The notes beneath the pieces are model-generated. The model was not told the DNA's origin. It ran no database searches and worked only from the letters and a program-made list of their open reading frames with translations. A DNA stretch of 5,382 nt from DATEEW01 sp035273665 (GTDB lineage: Bacteria > Pseudomonadota > Gammaproteobacteria > Burkholderiales > SG8-39). Below, one piece after another: positions 1 to 5,382 of the stretch (its first letter is position 1; the number at the start of each line of letters is the position of its first letter). The DNA lies in NCBI GenBank assembly GCA_035273665.1, contig DATEOW010000126.1, positions 1-5,382 of the forward strand, given 5' to 3'. Position numbers and translations under genes: made by a program.

Positions 1-210
1 CCGTTTTTCAATATCGTAGCCGCCGATGCGCGCGTTGCCGCGACCGGTCGCTTCATTGAACGCGTGGGCTTCTACGACCCCAAGGCGCCTGAAGGCCGTG
101 AAGGTCTTCGTCTCAACGGCGAACGCATCGCGTACTGGAAAAGCCAGGGCGCGCAGTTATCTCCAACGGTCGTCCGCTTGGTGAAACAGGCCGCTAAGGC
201 AGCCGCTTAA
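1..210 (+). CDS. rpsP: 30S ribosomal protein S16, C-terminal part (5' end cut by window)
   Basis: S16 is a primary-binding protein of the 30S subunit that helps 16S rRNA fold. The open frame begins at base 1 and ends with TAA at 208-210, giving 69 residues. It starts at the conserved RPFFNIV segment and continues with GRFIERVGFYDPKAPEG, a family hallmark, then the typical basic and alanine-rich end. Compared with E. coli S16, roughly the first 14 residues and the start codon lie upstream of the window. It is the first visible gene of the rpsP-rimM-trmD-rplS operon, and the next gene starts only 4 nt after its stop. Identity is clear from sequence and context; nothing looks broken. Confidence 0.96.
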   Translation, partial: PFFNIVAADARVAATGRFIERVGFYDPKAPEGREGLRLNGERIAYWKSQGAQLSPTVVRLVKQAAKAAA

Positions 211-214
211 CTGA

Positions 215-706
215 GTGTCCGAAGATTTCGTTGTGCTGGGCCGGGTGACCGGCCCTTATGGTGTGAAGGGTTGGATCAAGATTCAGCCTTATACGGAAGA
301 CGTCGAACGTCTCTGTGAATACAAAGCATGGTGGGTTGGCGGGCAGCAAAAAGCTGTCATGGAAGCGGCGGTACACAGCGCGAGTGTGATTGCGCAAGTA
401 GCCGGGGTCGAAAGCCGCGAAGCGGCTGCCGCATTGAAGGGCGCTGAAATCGCGGTTCCGCGCGAAGCTTTACCGGAAGTCTCGGAAGACGAATTTTATT
501 GGGCCGATTTGATCGGTCTGGAAGTGGTAAACGAACAAGAAGAAGTGCTGGGCAAGGTAGCCGGGCACATGTCCAACGGCGCGCATGACGTGATGCGGGT
601 AATGGACGGCGAAACTGAACGCCTACTGCCTTTTGTGGACGCGGTGATTCGCAAGGTGGATATGGCAGCGCGCCGCATCCGGGTGGATTGGGGCGCAGAC
701 TGGTAG
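215..706 (+). CDS. rimM: Ribosome maturation factor RimM
   Basis: RimM is a cytoplasmic assembly factor that binds S19 and the 30S head and is needed for efficient 16S rRNA processing. The 163-residue product has the two family domains. An N-terminal beta-barrel (about 6-84) includes the signature GRVTGPYGVKGWIKI near residues 9-23 and ends in AVPREALPE. A C-terminal PRC-barrel (about 92-160) begins at DEFYWADLIGLEV and includes the NGAHDVMRV segment and LLPFVDAVI. Length is at the short end for the family (E. coli about 182). The GTG at 215 is chosen because it puts the conserved LGRVTGPYG close to the N-terminus as usual and lies 4 nt after the rpsP stop. No good Shine-Dalgarno sequence sits at the right distance (an AAGG lies at 196-199), so translation probably depends on coupling to rpsP. 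Confidence 0.96.
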   Translation: MSEDFVVLGRVTGPYGVKGWIKIQPYTEDVERLCEYKAWWVGGQQKAVMEAAVHSASVIAQVAGVESREAAAALKGAEIAVPREALPEVSEDEFYWADLIGLEVVNEQEEVLGKVAGHMSNGAHDVMRVMDGETERLLPFVDAVIRKVDMAARRIRVDWGADW

Positions 707-719
707 CAAATGAGGGAGT

Positions 720-725
720 AAGGAG
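720..725 (+). promoter_or_regulatory. Ribosome binding site of trmD
   Basis: AAGGAG lies 6 nt before the GTG at 732, an ideal Shine-Dalgarno match and distance. It fixes the GTG as the trmD start and indicates independent ribosome loading in the 25-nt gap after rimM. Confidence 0.85.
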
Positions 726-731
726 AGCAGG

Positions 732-1532
732 GTGATCGCTTTCGATTGCATCACGCTGTTTCCGCAAATGTTCGACGCGGTGGCCGAGCACGGCATCACG
801 CGGCGGGCCAAGGAAGAAGGCAAGTGGAGTTTGTCGCTGTGGAACCCGCGCGACTTCACGACCGACAACCACAGGACGGTCGATGATCGTCCTTACGGCG
901 GCGGTCCGGGCATGGTTATGCTGGCCGAGCCGATCGAAAAAGCGATTGCCGCCGCGCAAGCGGCGGGGGTAAAAGATTCTGCGGCGCAAGCGCGCGCTCA
1001 GTTGGGCACCAGTGGTAGCAAGGCGAAAGTGATTTATTTTTCGCCGCAGGGCAGGCCGCTCGATCACGCGAAAGTGATGGAGCTGAAGGAAGCGCAGCGC
1101 TTGATCTTGCTGTGTGGACGGTACGAGGCGGTGGACGAGCGATTGCTCAAGCGCTGCATCGACGAAGAAATATCGCTGGGCGATTTCGTTTTGTCCGGTG
1201 GCGAATTGGCGGCGATGGCGCTCATCGACGCGGTAGTGCGGCAACTGCCGGGCGTGTTGAATGACGCACAGTCGGCGACGCAGGATTCTTTTGTGGAAGG
1301 GCTGCTCGATTGTCCGCACTACACGCGGCCGGAAGTATATGAAGGTGAGCGCGTGCCGGAGGTGCTGTTGTCGGGCCATCATGCCGACATCGAGCGCTGG
1401 CGATTGAAACAGGCTTTAGGGCGCACGTGGTTGAGAAGGCCGGATCTTTTGGCCGCACGGATGCTCAGTGCAATGGAACAGAAGCTCCTTGCGGAATTCC
1501 GCGAGGCGCACCAAGAAAACGATCGGACTTGA
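732..1532 (+). CDS. trmD: tRNA (guanine-N1)-methyltransferase TrmD
   Basis: TrmD is a SPOUT-class enzyme that uses S-adenosylmethionine to make m1G37 next to the anticodon, which prevents +1 frameshifting. The 266-residue product shows the full set of motifs: DDRPYGGGPGMVM (51-63), YFSPQGRPLDHAK (102-114), the trefoil-knot cofactor segment LLCGRYEAVDERLL (126-139), EEISLGDFVLSGGELAAMAL (145-164), and EGLLDCPHYTRPE (189-201), followed by the C-terminal tRNA-binding domain with GRTWLRRPDLL. R170 (in VVRQLPGVL) and D185 (in TQDSF) match the catalytic R154 and D169 of the E. coli enzyme, by my own alignment. About 15 extra residues around 79-96 compared with E. coli lie between the PYGGGPGM region and the next strand. 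Start is GTG with a strong ribosome binding site. It lies third in the operon and looks intact. Confidence 0.97.
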   Translation: MIAFDCITLFPQMFDAVAEHGITRRAKEEGKWSLSLWNPRDFTTDNHRTVDDRPYGGGPGMVMLAEPIEKAIAAAQAAGVKDSAAQARAQLGTSGSKAKVIYFSPQGRPLDHAKVMELKEAQRLILLCGRYEAVDERLLKRCIDEEISLGDFVLSGGELAAMALIDAVVRQLPGVLNDAQSATQDSFVEGLLDCPHYTRPEVYEGERVPEVLLSGHHADIERWRLKQALGRTWLRRPDLLAARMLSAMEQKLLAEFREAHQENDRT

Positions 1533-1550
1533 GGTCCGGGGCAAGTATTG

Positions 1551-1556
1551 AAGGAG
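1551..1556 (+). promoter_or_regulatory. Ribosome binding site of rplS
   Basis: AAGGAG lies 6 nt before the ATG at 1563. It decides the start: an in-frame TTG at 1548 overlaps the upstream side of this site and would add five residues (MKEQG) that L19 proteins do not have, so it is rejected. Confidence 0.88.
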
Positions 1557-1562
1557 CAAGGC

Positions 1563-1961
1563 ATGGCGAACATCATTCAACAACTCGAGCAAGAAGAAAT
1601 AGCGCGTCTGAATAAGACAGTGCCAGTGTTTGCGCCCGGCGATACCGTCGTGGTCAACGTGAACGTGAAGGAAGGCGACCGCAAACGCGTTCAGGCCTAC
1701 GAAGGCGTAGTGATTGCCAAGCGCAACCGCGGCATCAACTCTTCCTTCACCGTGCGCAAGATTTCTTCGGGCGAAGGCGTCGAGCGTACCTTCCAGACCT
1801 ATTCCCCGCTCATCGCGTCCGTGGAAGTCAAGCGCAAAGGCGATGTCCGTCGTGCCAAGCTTTACTATTTGCGCGATCGCTCCGGCAAGTCGGCACGTAT
1901 CAAAGAAAAACTCACCAATACAAAAGCGCAGCAAGCTGCTGCCGCTGCCGCCGCCGAGTAA
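1563..1961 (+). CDS. rplS: 50S ribosomal protein L19
   Basis: L19 sits at the interface of the two ribosomal subunits and contacts 16S rRNA in a bridge. The 132-residue product begins MANIIQQLEQEEIARLNKT, the usual L19 N-terminus. It carries GDTVVVNVNVKEGDRKRVQ (26-44), YEGVVIAKRNRGINSSF (46-62), ISSGEGVERTF (67-77), then YSPLIASVEVKRKGDVRRAK and the conserved YYLRDRSGKSARIKEKL. After this core the protein runs on into a tail of about 14 residues with seven consecutive alanines before E and stop. The family core is about 115 residues, and short Ala/Lys-rich tails are common in betaproteobacteria. It is the last gene of the operon and is followed 12 nt later by a terminator. Confidence 0.97.
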   Translation: MANIIQQLEQEEIARLNKTVPVFAPGDTVVVNVNVKEGDRKRVQAYEGVVIAKRNRGINSSFTVRKISSGEGVERTFQTYSPLIASVEVKRKGDVRRAKLYYLRDRSGKSARIKEKLTNTKAQQAAAAAAAE

Positions 1962-1973
1962 GGCGTCGCACAT

Positions 1974-2002
1974 AAAAAAGGACGCTTCGGCGTCCTTTTT
2001 TT
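1974..2002. terminator. Bidirectional intrinsic terminator between rplS and the convergent kinase gene
   Basis: A perfect stem GGACGC / GCGTCC (1980-1985 and 1990-1995) closes a TTCG tetraloop (1986-1989). It is preceded by six A (1974-1979) and followed by seven T (1996-2002). The A and T runs can extend the stem to 12 bp. Read on the plus strand it ends the rpsP-rplS operon; read on the minus strand it follows the kinase stop codon (2011-2013) by 8 nt with its own U-run. The UUCG loop is an especially stable RNA tetraloop. Confidence 0.93.
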
Positions 2003-2010
2003 ATGGCCGA

Positions 2011-3771
2011 TTATGCTGCGGATCGCGTCTCGTTTTCTACGGTCATCGTGCGCTTCGATGCGATCAGTGCGCACAGGCTGTCGAGAAACTCTTTCTCCTG
2101 AATCGGCTTGTGCATGACCGCGAGCCCGCTTGCTTTGAGTTCACGCAGGCGCTCTGGAGACGTATCGCCGGTGATCAACATGGCCGGAATGTCCGCGTTG
2201 AATTCTTCTCGAATTGCTTCGATGACCTGTAGACCGGTCTCGCCCGCACGCAAGCGGTAATCGCAAATTAACGCATCGGGAATTCGGCGGCTGTGACCAA
2301 CCTGGCGTAGCACATCGGTGCGCGAAATTGCGGTCAGCACGAAAGCGCCGTGTTGTTCCAGCACGGCGCGAGTCGCATCCAGAATGAGCTTTTCATCGTC
2401 GACGATGACGATAAAGGTGTCGCGTACCTCCACCAAGAAAGCCCTGTCCTCTGCGGTGCCCACGGGTCGGCGTCCGAGGGCGCGCGGCAAATCAAAGCTG
2501 AACATCGAGCCTTTGCCCGATCTGGAGCGCAAGGAAACCGGGATGTCGAGCAAGCGGGCAAGTCGTTCGACAATCGCGAGGCCGAGCCCTAAGCCCTTGC
2601 TCCGGTCGCGTTCGGCGTTGCCGACTTGATAGAACTCCTCGAAGATCAGCGCCTGCTTATCTGCACTAATGCCGCGCCCGGTATCGTGAACCTGGATCGA
2701 AAGTGTGTTGCCTCTGCGGCGGCAACCGACGAGGACGCGTCCGTTTTCGGTATATCGCACGGCGTTCGATACGAGATTGCCGAGTATTCGTTCAACCAGC
2801 GCGGCGTCGCTGTGCACAAAAGTCGAACAAGGAACGATGTCGAGCCGAAGCCCTTTATCGTGCGCTGCGGGCGCATAAGCGAGCCGGACTCTTTCCATCA
2901 CGGAAGCGATCGGGAAAACGCTCAAATCCGGTTTGACTGCGCCTGCGTCGAGACTCGATACGTCCAGCAAGGCGCGGAACATATCGTCCATCGCATAAGC
3001 GCACTCGCTCGCGTTATCCAATAAAGGCTTCGCTTCTTCGAGCGTTGGCGCATTGCTCATCGCGCCCAGATAAAGATTGAGCGCGTGCATCGGTTGGCGC
3101 AGATCGTGGCTCGCCGCTGCGAGGAAGCGCGACTTGCTCAAATTGGCGTTTTCGGCAGCTTCTTTCTGAGCGCGCAACTGCGACACCAAGCCGATGTTTT
3201 CGAAGCGCAGCTCGAGGTTCCTGATGAAAACACGATTGAAGGTGCGGCCGAAATAGAGTGCGACCACCGCGATCAATACTTCAATAACGGCCATGCCCCG
3301 GTGCAAAAAAGACGGATGCAGCGCAAGTGCGATGGCCGTGATGATCGTTACGGGGACGACCATGCATATCAGGGTGAGGTAGTGCGGTCCGTAGCTGAAA
3401 ATAGACGAGACCGCGATGATGAACATCCCGTAGAGGAAAATCAGGTGATAGTCGAATATCGGTATCGCTAGTACGGCAAAGGCCCCCACCCCCAGAATGA
3501 AGCTCGCGATGCCATTCAGCACCGCGGCTTGGCGTAACCAGGCGCCGGCATTTTGCTCGTCCAGCAGCGGGGAGGACTTCAGGCAATAATATGCATGCGC
3601 GGCCGTTACGCTGAATACACTCGCCCAGAGGATTAGATTGTTGGCGTTTCCGGCAGGCGCAAGAACGAATACAAAAACCCAGATGCCGAAGGGCGTCGCG
3701 ATCGTCGCAAAAGGCATGTTGCGCGCAATGAAGCGCGCGATTTCCAATTGCACGGCTGGACTCGCCTTCAA
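2011..3771 (-). CDS. Membrane hybrid sensor histidine kinase/response regulator (complete paralogue)
   Basis: This 586-residue protein should sense a signal at the inner membrane, autophosphorylate a histidine and pass the phosphate to its own receiver. Visible order: about six hydrophobic helices (about 21-38, 45-62, 84-103, 107-125, 130-151, 160-176), a charged coiled coil (about 185-212), HisKA with SRFLAAASHDLRQP and phospho-acceptor H222, and HATPase_c with N-box NLVSNAVRYT (N332, N336), G1 DTGRGI (D363) and G2 GLGLGL (393-398). A receiver follows (about 453-573) with acidic pair D458/D459, phospho-acceptor D504 in LICDYRL, T534 and K555. All catalytic residues are present. No DNA-binding or Hpt domain follows. 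The SHDLRQP H-box resembles NahK/ErcS'-type hybrid kinases (family knowledge, not checked). The start is TTG at 3769-3771, chosen for the excellent ribosome binding site and gap-free alignment with the neighbouring paralogue. It converges on rplS. The signal is unknown. Confidence 0.93.
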   Translation of the reverse strand: MKASPAVQLEIARFIARNMPFATIATPFGIWVFVFVLAPAGNANNLILWASVFSVTAAHAYYCLKSSPLLDEQNAGAWLRQAAVLNGIASFILGVGAFAVLAIPIFDYHLIFLYGMFIIAVSSIFSYGPHYLTLICMVVPVTIITAIALALHPSFLHRGMAVIEVLIAVVALYFGRTFNRVFIRNLELRFENIGLVSQLRAQKEAAENANLSKSRFLAAASHDLRQPMHALNLYLGAMSNAPTLEEAKPLLDNASECAYAMDDMFRALLDVSSLDAGAVKPDLSVFPIASVMERVRLAYAPAAHDKGLRLDIVPCSTFVHSDAALVERILGNLVSNAVRYTENGRVLVGCRRRGNTLSIQVHDTGRGISADKQALIFEEFYQVGNAERDRSKGLGLGLAIVERLARLLDIPVSLRSRSGKGSMFSFDLPRALGRRPVGTAEDRAFLVEVRDTFIVIVDDEKLILDATRAVLEQHGAFVLTAISRTDVLRQVGHSRRIPDALICDYRLRAGETGLQVIEAIREEFNADIPAMLITGDTSPERLRELKASGLAVMHKPIQEKEFLDSLCALIASKRTMTVENETRSAA

Positions 3772-3777
3772 AACAAT

Positions 3778-3787
3778 CTCCCTCCTC
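3778..3787 (-). promoter_or_regulatory. Strong ribosome binding site for the minus-strand kinase
   Basis: On the minus strand GAGGAGGGAG ends 6 nt before the TTG start codon at 3771. This purine-rich site supports the otherwise weak TTG start and may compensate for it. Confidence 0.82.
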
Positions 3788-3796
3788 AGTCTGCCC

Positions 3797-3810
3797 CGTT
3801 TATACCTTAA
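3797..3810 (-). promoter_or_regulatory. Putative -10 region / regulatory motif facing the minus-strand kinase
   Basis: The minus strand reads TTAAGGTATAAACG. TATAAA (3799-3804) matches the sigma-70 -10 consensus in five of six positions and lies 27 nt before the TTG start, a plausible 5' leader length. No convincing -35 box is seen 16-18 nt upstream, so the promoter would be weak or activator-dependent. The call rests mainly on the mirror copy facing the other kinase; it could instead be an operator. Confidence 0.5.
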
Positions 3811-3864
3811 GTCGGCTCAGCTCTCACGGCATCAGTAAAAGCCTCCTTTTTTATTGCGCAGCAA

Positions 3865-3879
3865 TTGAGGTATAAAACG
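3865..3879 (+). promoter_or_regulatory. Putative -10 region / regulatory motif facing the plus-strand kinase
   Basis: TTGAGGTATAAAACG contains TATAAA at 3871-3876, 34 nt before the ATG at 3911. As with its mirror copy, no good -35 box lies at the proper distance; a T-rich segment occupies that place. It is probably the core of the divergent promoter or a binding site for a shared regulator. Confidence 0.5.
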
Positions 3880-3910
3880 ACCTTCGCCGCTTTAAGCATT
3901 GGTTGTCGCA

Positions 3911-5382
3911 ATGGGTAAAGATCAGGCCGTCCGTGAAGAACAGGCGCTCTACATTCAGCGCAACATGCCCCTCGGCGCGACCGCAGCGGCATTGGCTGTG
4001 TGGACGACCGTATTCCTTTTTCGCAAAACTGAGGTCGCCACCCATATGCTGGTGTGGGCGAGCTTATTCACGGCCGGCGTTATCCATGCATTGATCGATT
4101 TCCGCAGTTGGCGAGGACGGTTGCCTGAGGCATCCGAAAAATGGCTGCGCCACACCCCGGTTTCGGCGGGTTGCGCAAGCTGCTTGTTGGGCGCCGGGGC
4201 GTTTGTTGTCTTGGGAGTATCGCAGCCGGAATTGCAGCTCTTTTATCTATGCGTTGTCGTGGTGATTTCAGTCATGTCGATTTTCGCCTATGGGCCCCAT
4301 TACCCGACCTTCGTGGCCATGGTCATGCCGGTCATGCTTCTCACCCTAATGGCATTCGCTCTGGGCAACTCCGAATTTCAATGGGCGATCGCCGTTTCCC
4401 AAGGCGTGATCATTCTCGTCGTCCTGCATTTCGCCAAAACTTTCAATCGCGTTTTTCGGCGCAGCGTCGAATTGCGCTTCGAGAATCGTGACTTGGTACA
4501 ACAGTTGCGGCGTCAGATCCGCGTGGCTGAATCCGCCAACATGGCCAAATCGCGGTTTCTTGCGGCCGCGAGCCATGATCTAAGGCAGCCCATGCACGCG
4601 TTGAACCTTTACCTTGGCGCGATGAGCAATACCCACCTGCCGGAAGAGGCCAAACCGCTGCTCAATAACGCAAGCGAATGCGCTGCGGCGATGGACGATA
4701 TGTTCGGCGCTTTGCTTGACGTCTCGAGCCTAGACGCAGGCGCCGTGAAACCGGAGCTCAGCATCTTTCCGATAGCGTCGATTCTTGATCGCGTGCGTCT
4801 CGCCTTCGCACCCGCGGCGCATGACAAGGGCCTGCGGATCGATGTGCGTTCCTGCTCGGCTTCGGTCCATAGCGATCCGGCGCTCGTCGAGCGGATTTTG
4901 GGCAACCTGGTTTCGAACGCGGTGAGGTACACCCACAAAGGGCGAATCCTGATCGGCTGTCGTCGGCGCGGAGAATCGTTGTTGCTTGAGGTCTATGACA
5001 CCGGCCAGGGCATCGACGCCGATAAGCAGGCACTGATCTTCGAAGAGTTTTATCAAGCGTCAAACGCCGAACGTGATCGCAGCCAAGGTTTGGGTCTGGG
5101 ACTGGCGATCGTCGAGCGCTTGGCGCGTTTATTAAACATTTCGGTTCACCTTCGTACTGAAGCGGGCAAAGGTTCGGTGTTTCGCTTCGCTTTGCCGCGT
5201 GCATATGCGCCTTGGGGTAACGCGGACACGAAAGCAGGCGCGCCCGGGCCACTCAAGTTATCTCTACGAGATCGTTTTATCGTGGTGGTTGATGACGAAA
5301 AATTGGTCCTGGACGCCACCCGCGCGGTACTCGAACAGCATGGGAGTTTCGTACTGACCGCCGCCTCGGGCTTAGAAGCGGT
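3911..5382 (+). CDS. Membrane hybrid sensor histidine kinase, second paralogue (3' end cut by window)
   Basis: The frame stays open from ATG 3911 to the window edge, giving 490 complete residues and part of a codon. Its layout copies the divergent neighbour: about six membrane helices (about 20-37, 45-62, 84-103, 107-126, 132-151, 158-175), a coiled coil, and HisKA with SHDLRQP (phospho-acceptor H222). HATPase_c carries N332/N336, DTGQGI (D363) and GLGLGL (393-398). A receiver begins at FIVVVDDEK (D461/D462) and is cut before its phospho-acceptor aspartate. The first 430 residues align with the paralogue without gaps; the linker before the receiver is 3 residues longer and unrelated. No clear Shine-Dalgarno precedes the ATG. 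An in-frame TTG at 3899 is the only alternative, since TAA at 3893 closes the frame; ATG is preferred because it aligns with the paralogue's start. About 100 residues are likely missing. The signal is unknown. Confidence 0.92.
   Translation, partial: MGKDQAVREEQALYIQRNMPLGATAAALAVWTTVFLFRKTEVATHMLVWASLFTAGVIHALIDFRSWRGRLPEASEKWLRHTPVSAGCASCLLGAGAFVVLGVSQPELQLFYLCVVVVISVMSIFAYGPHYPTFVAMVMPVMLLTLMAFALGNSEFQWAIAVSQGVIILVVLHFAKTFNRVFRRSVELRFENRDLVQQLRRQIRVAESANMAKSRFLAAASHDLRQPMHALNLYLGAMSNTHLPEEAKPLLNNASECAAAMDDMFGALLDVSSLDAGAVKPELSIFPIASILDRVRLAFAPAAHDKGLRIDVRSCSASVHSDPALVERILGNLVSNAVRYTHKGRILIGCRRRGESLLLEVYDTGQGIDADKQALIFEEFYQASNAERDRSQGLGLGLAIVERLARLLNISVHLRTEAGKGSVFRFALPRAYAPWGNADTKAGAPGPLKLSLRDRFIVVVDDEKLVLDATRAVLEQHGSFVLTAASGLEA

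Larger units (their letters stand above)
3797..3879. repeat. Inverted repeat in the divergent intergenic region
   Basis: The motif at 3797-3810 (plus-strand CGTTTATACCTTAA) recurs in reverse complement at 3865-3879 (TTGAGGTATAAAACG). It differs by one substitution (A to G) and one extra A. The arms are 54 nt apart. The whole 3772-3910 gap between the two kinase genes is 139 bp and otherwise holds the minus-strand ribosome binding site and an A/T-rich stretch near 3837-3853. Confidence 0.7.

Noticed and set aside
357..1382. 341-codon open frame on the minus strand across rimM and trmD
   Set aside because: It lies antisense to two certain genes, is rich in Arg, Pro and Leu as expected for the shadow of a GC-rich gene, and shows no family motif.
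1416..1973. 185-codon open frame on the minus strand across trmD end and rplS
   Set aside because: It is antisense to conserved genes, runs into the terminator, and has no recognisable domain.
2626..3024. Plus-strand open frame opposite the minus-strand kinase
   Set aside because: It shadows the HATPase and HisKA coding sequence; the kinase on the other strand carries every expected motif.
3837..3852. AAAAG-CCTC-CTTTT hairpin plus T-run as a possible terminator
   Set aside because: The stem is only 5 bp and almost all A/T, too weak for an intrinsic terminator, and it lies between divergent promoters where none is expected.
3807..3992. Small minus-strand open frame over the start of the second kinase and the intergenic region
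   Set aside because: It overlaps the kinase N-terminus and the putative promoter and has no ribosome binding site or family resemblance.
4141..4491. Plus-strand open frame in another phase inside the second kinase
   Set aside because: The kinase frame from 3911 is open through this region and encodes its membrane helices and coiled coil; this is an out-of-frame overlap.
3052..4630. Recent gene conversion between the two kinases
   Set aside because: The identical protein block differs at 15 of 28 codons silently, which argues against recent copying of DNA.
4758..5252. Minus-strand open frame opposite the plus-strand kinase
   Set aside because: It shadows the HATPase coding region, with a composition typical of antisense frames and no motif.

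Overview
The window looks like part of a betaproteobacterial chromosome. The evidence is the gene order rpsP-rimM-trmD-rplS, the moderately high GC with G/C-rich third codon positions, and the sequence of TrmD and L19, which read like those of Burkholderiales and relatives. This taxonomic call is inference from family resemblance, with no search behind it. The genus cannot be fixed.

Left part (1-2002): the classic ribosome/tRNA-modification operon on the plus strand. It holds the end of rpsP (30S protein S16, start outside the window), rimM (30S maturation factor), trmD (tRNA m1G37 methyltransferase) and rplS (50S protein L19). Spacing is tight (4, 25 and 30 nt). The operon closes with a GC stem, UUCG loop and U-run terminator at 1974-2002. 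That hairpin is symmetrical (A-run, stem, T-run), so it can also stop transcription arriving from the convergent gene on its right.

Right part (2011-5382): two hybrid sensor histidine kinases transcribed away from each other from a 139-bp intergenic region. The left one (minus strand, 586 aa, complete) and the right one (plus strand, first 490 residues, cut by the window end) are paralogues. They have the same layout: about six membrane helices, a short coiled coil, HisKA, HATPase_c and a C-terminal receiver (REC). They align without a gap for the first 430 residues. By eye the kinase core (181-430) is about 77% identical, while the membrane input part (1-180) is only about 38% identical. A run of 28 residues around the phospho-accepting histidine (H222 in both) is identical, yet more than half its codons differ silently, so the duplication is old and the protein sequence is held by selection.

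The intergenic region carries two near-identical motifs (TTRAGGTATAAA) in mirror orientation, one facing each gene, plausibly the -10 parts of divergent, co-regulated promoters. The most interesting reading is a two-input kinase pair in which two different membrane sensors feed one shared, perhaps cross-talking, phosphorelay. Neither complete protein nor window shows a DNA-binding output, so the final partner must lie elsewhere. No RNA genes, mobile elements or CRISPR arrays are seen, and no stretch longer than 300 bases lacks a gene.
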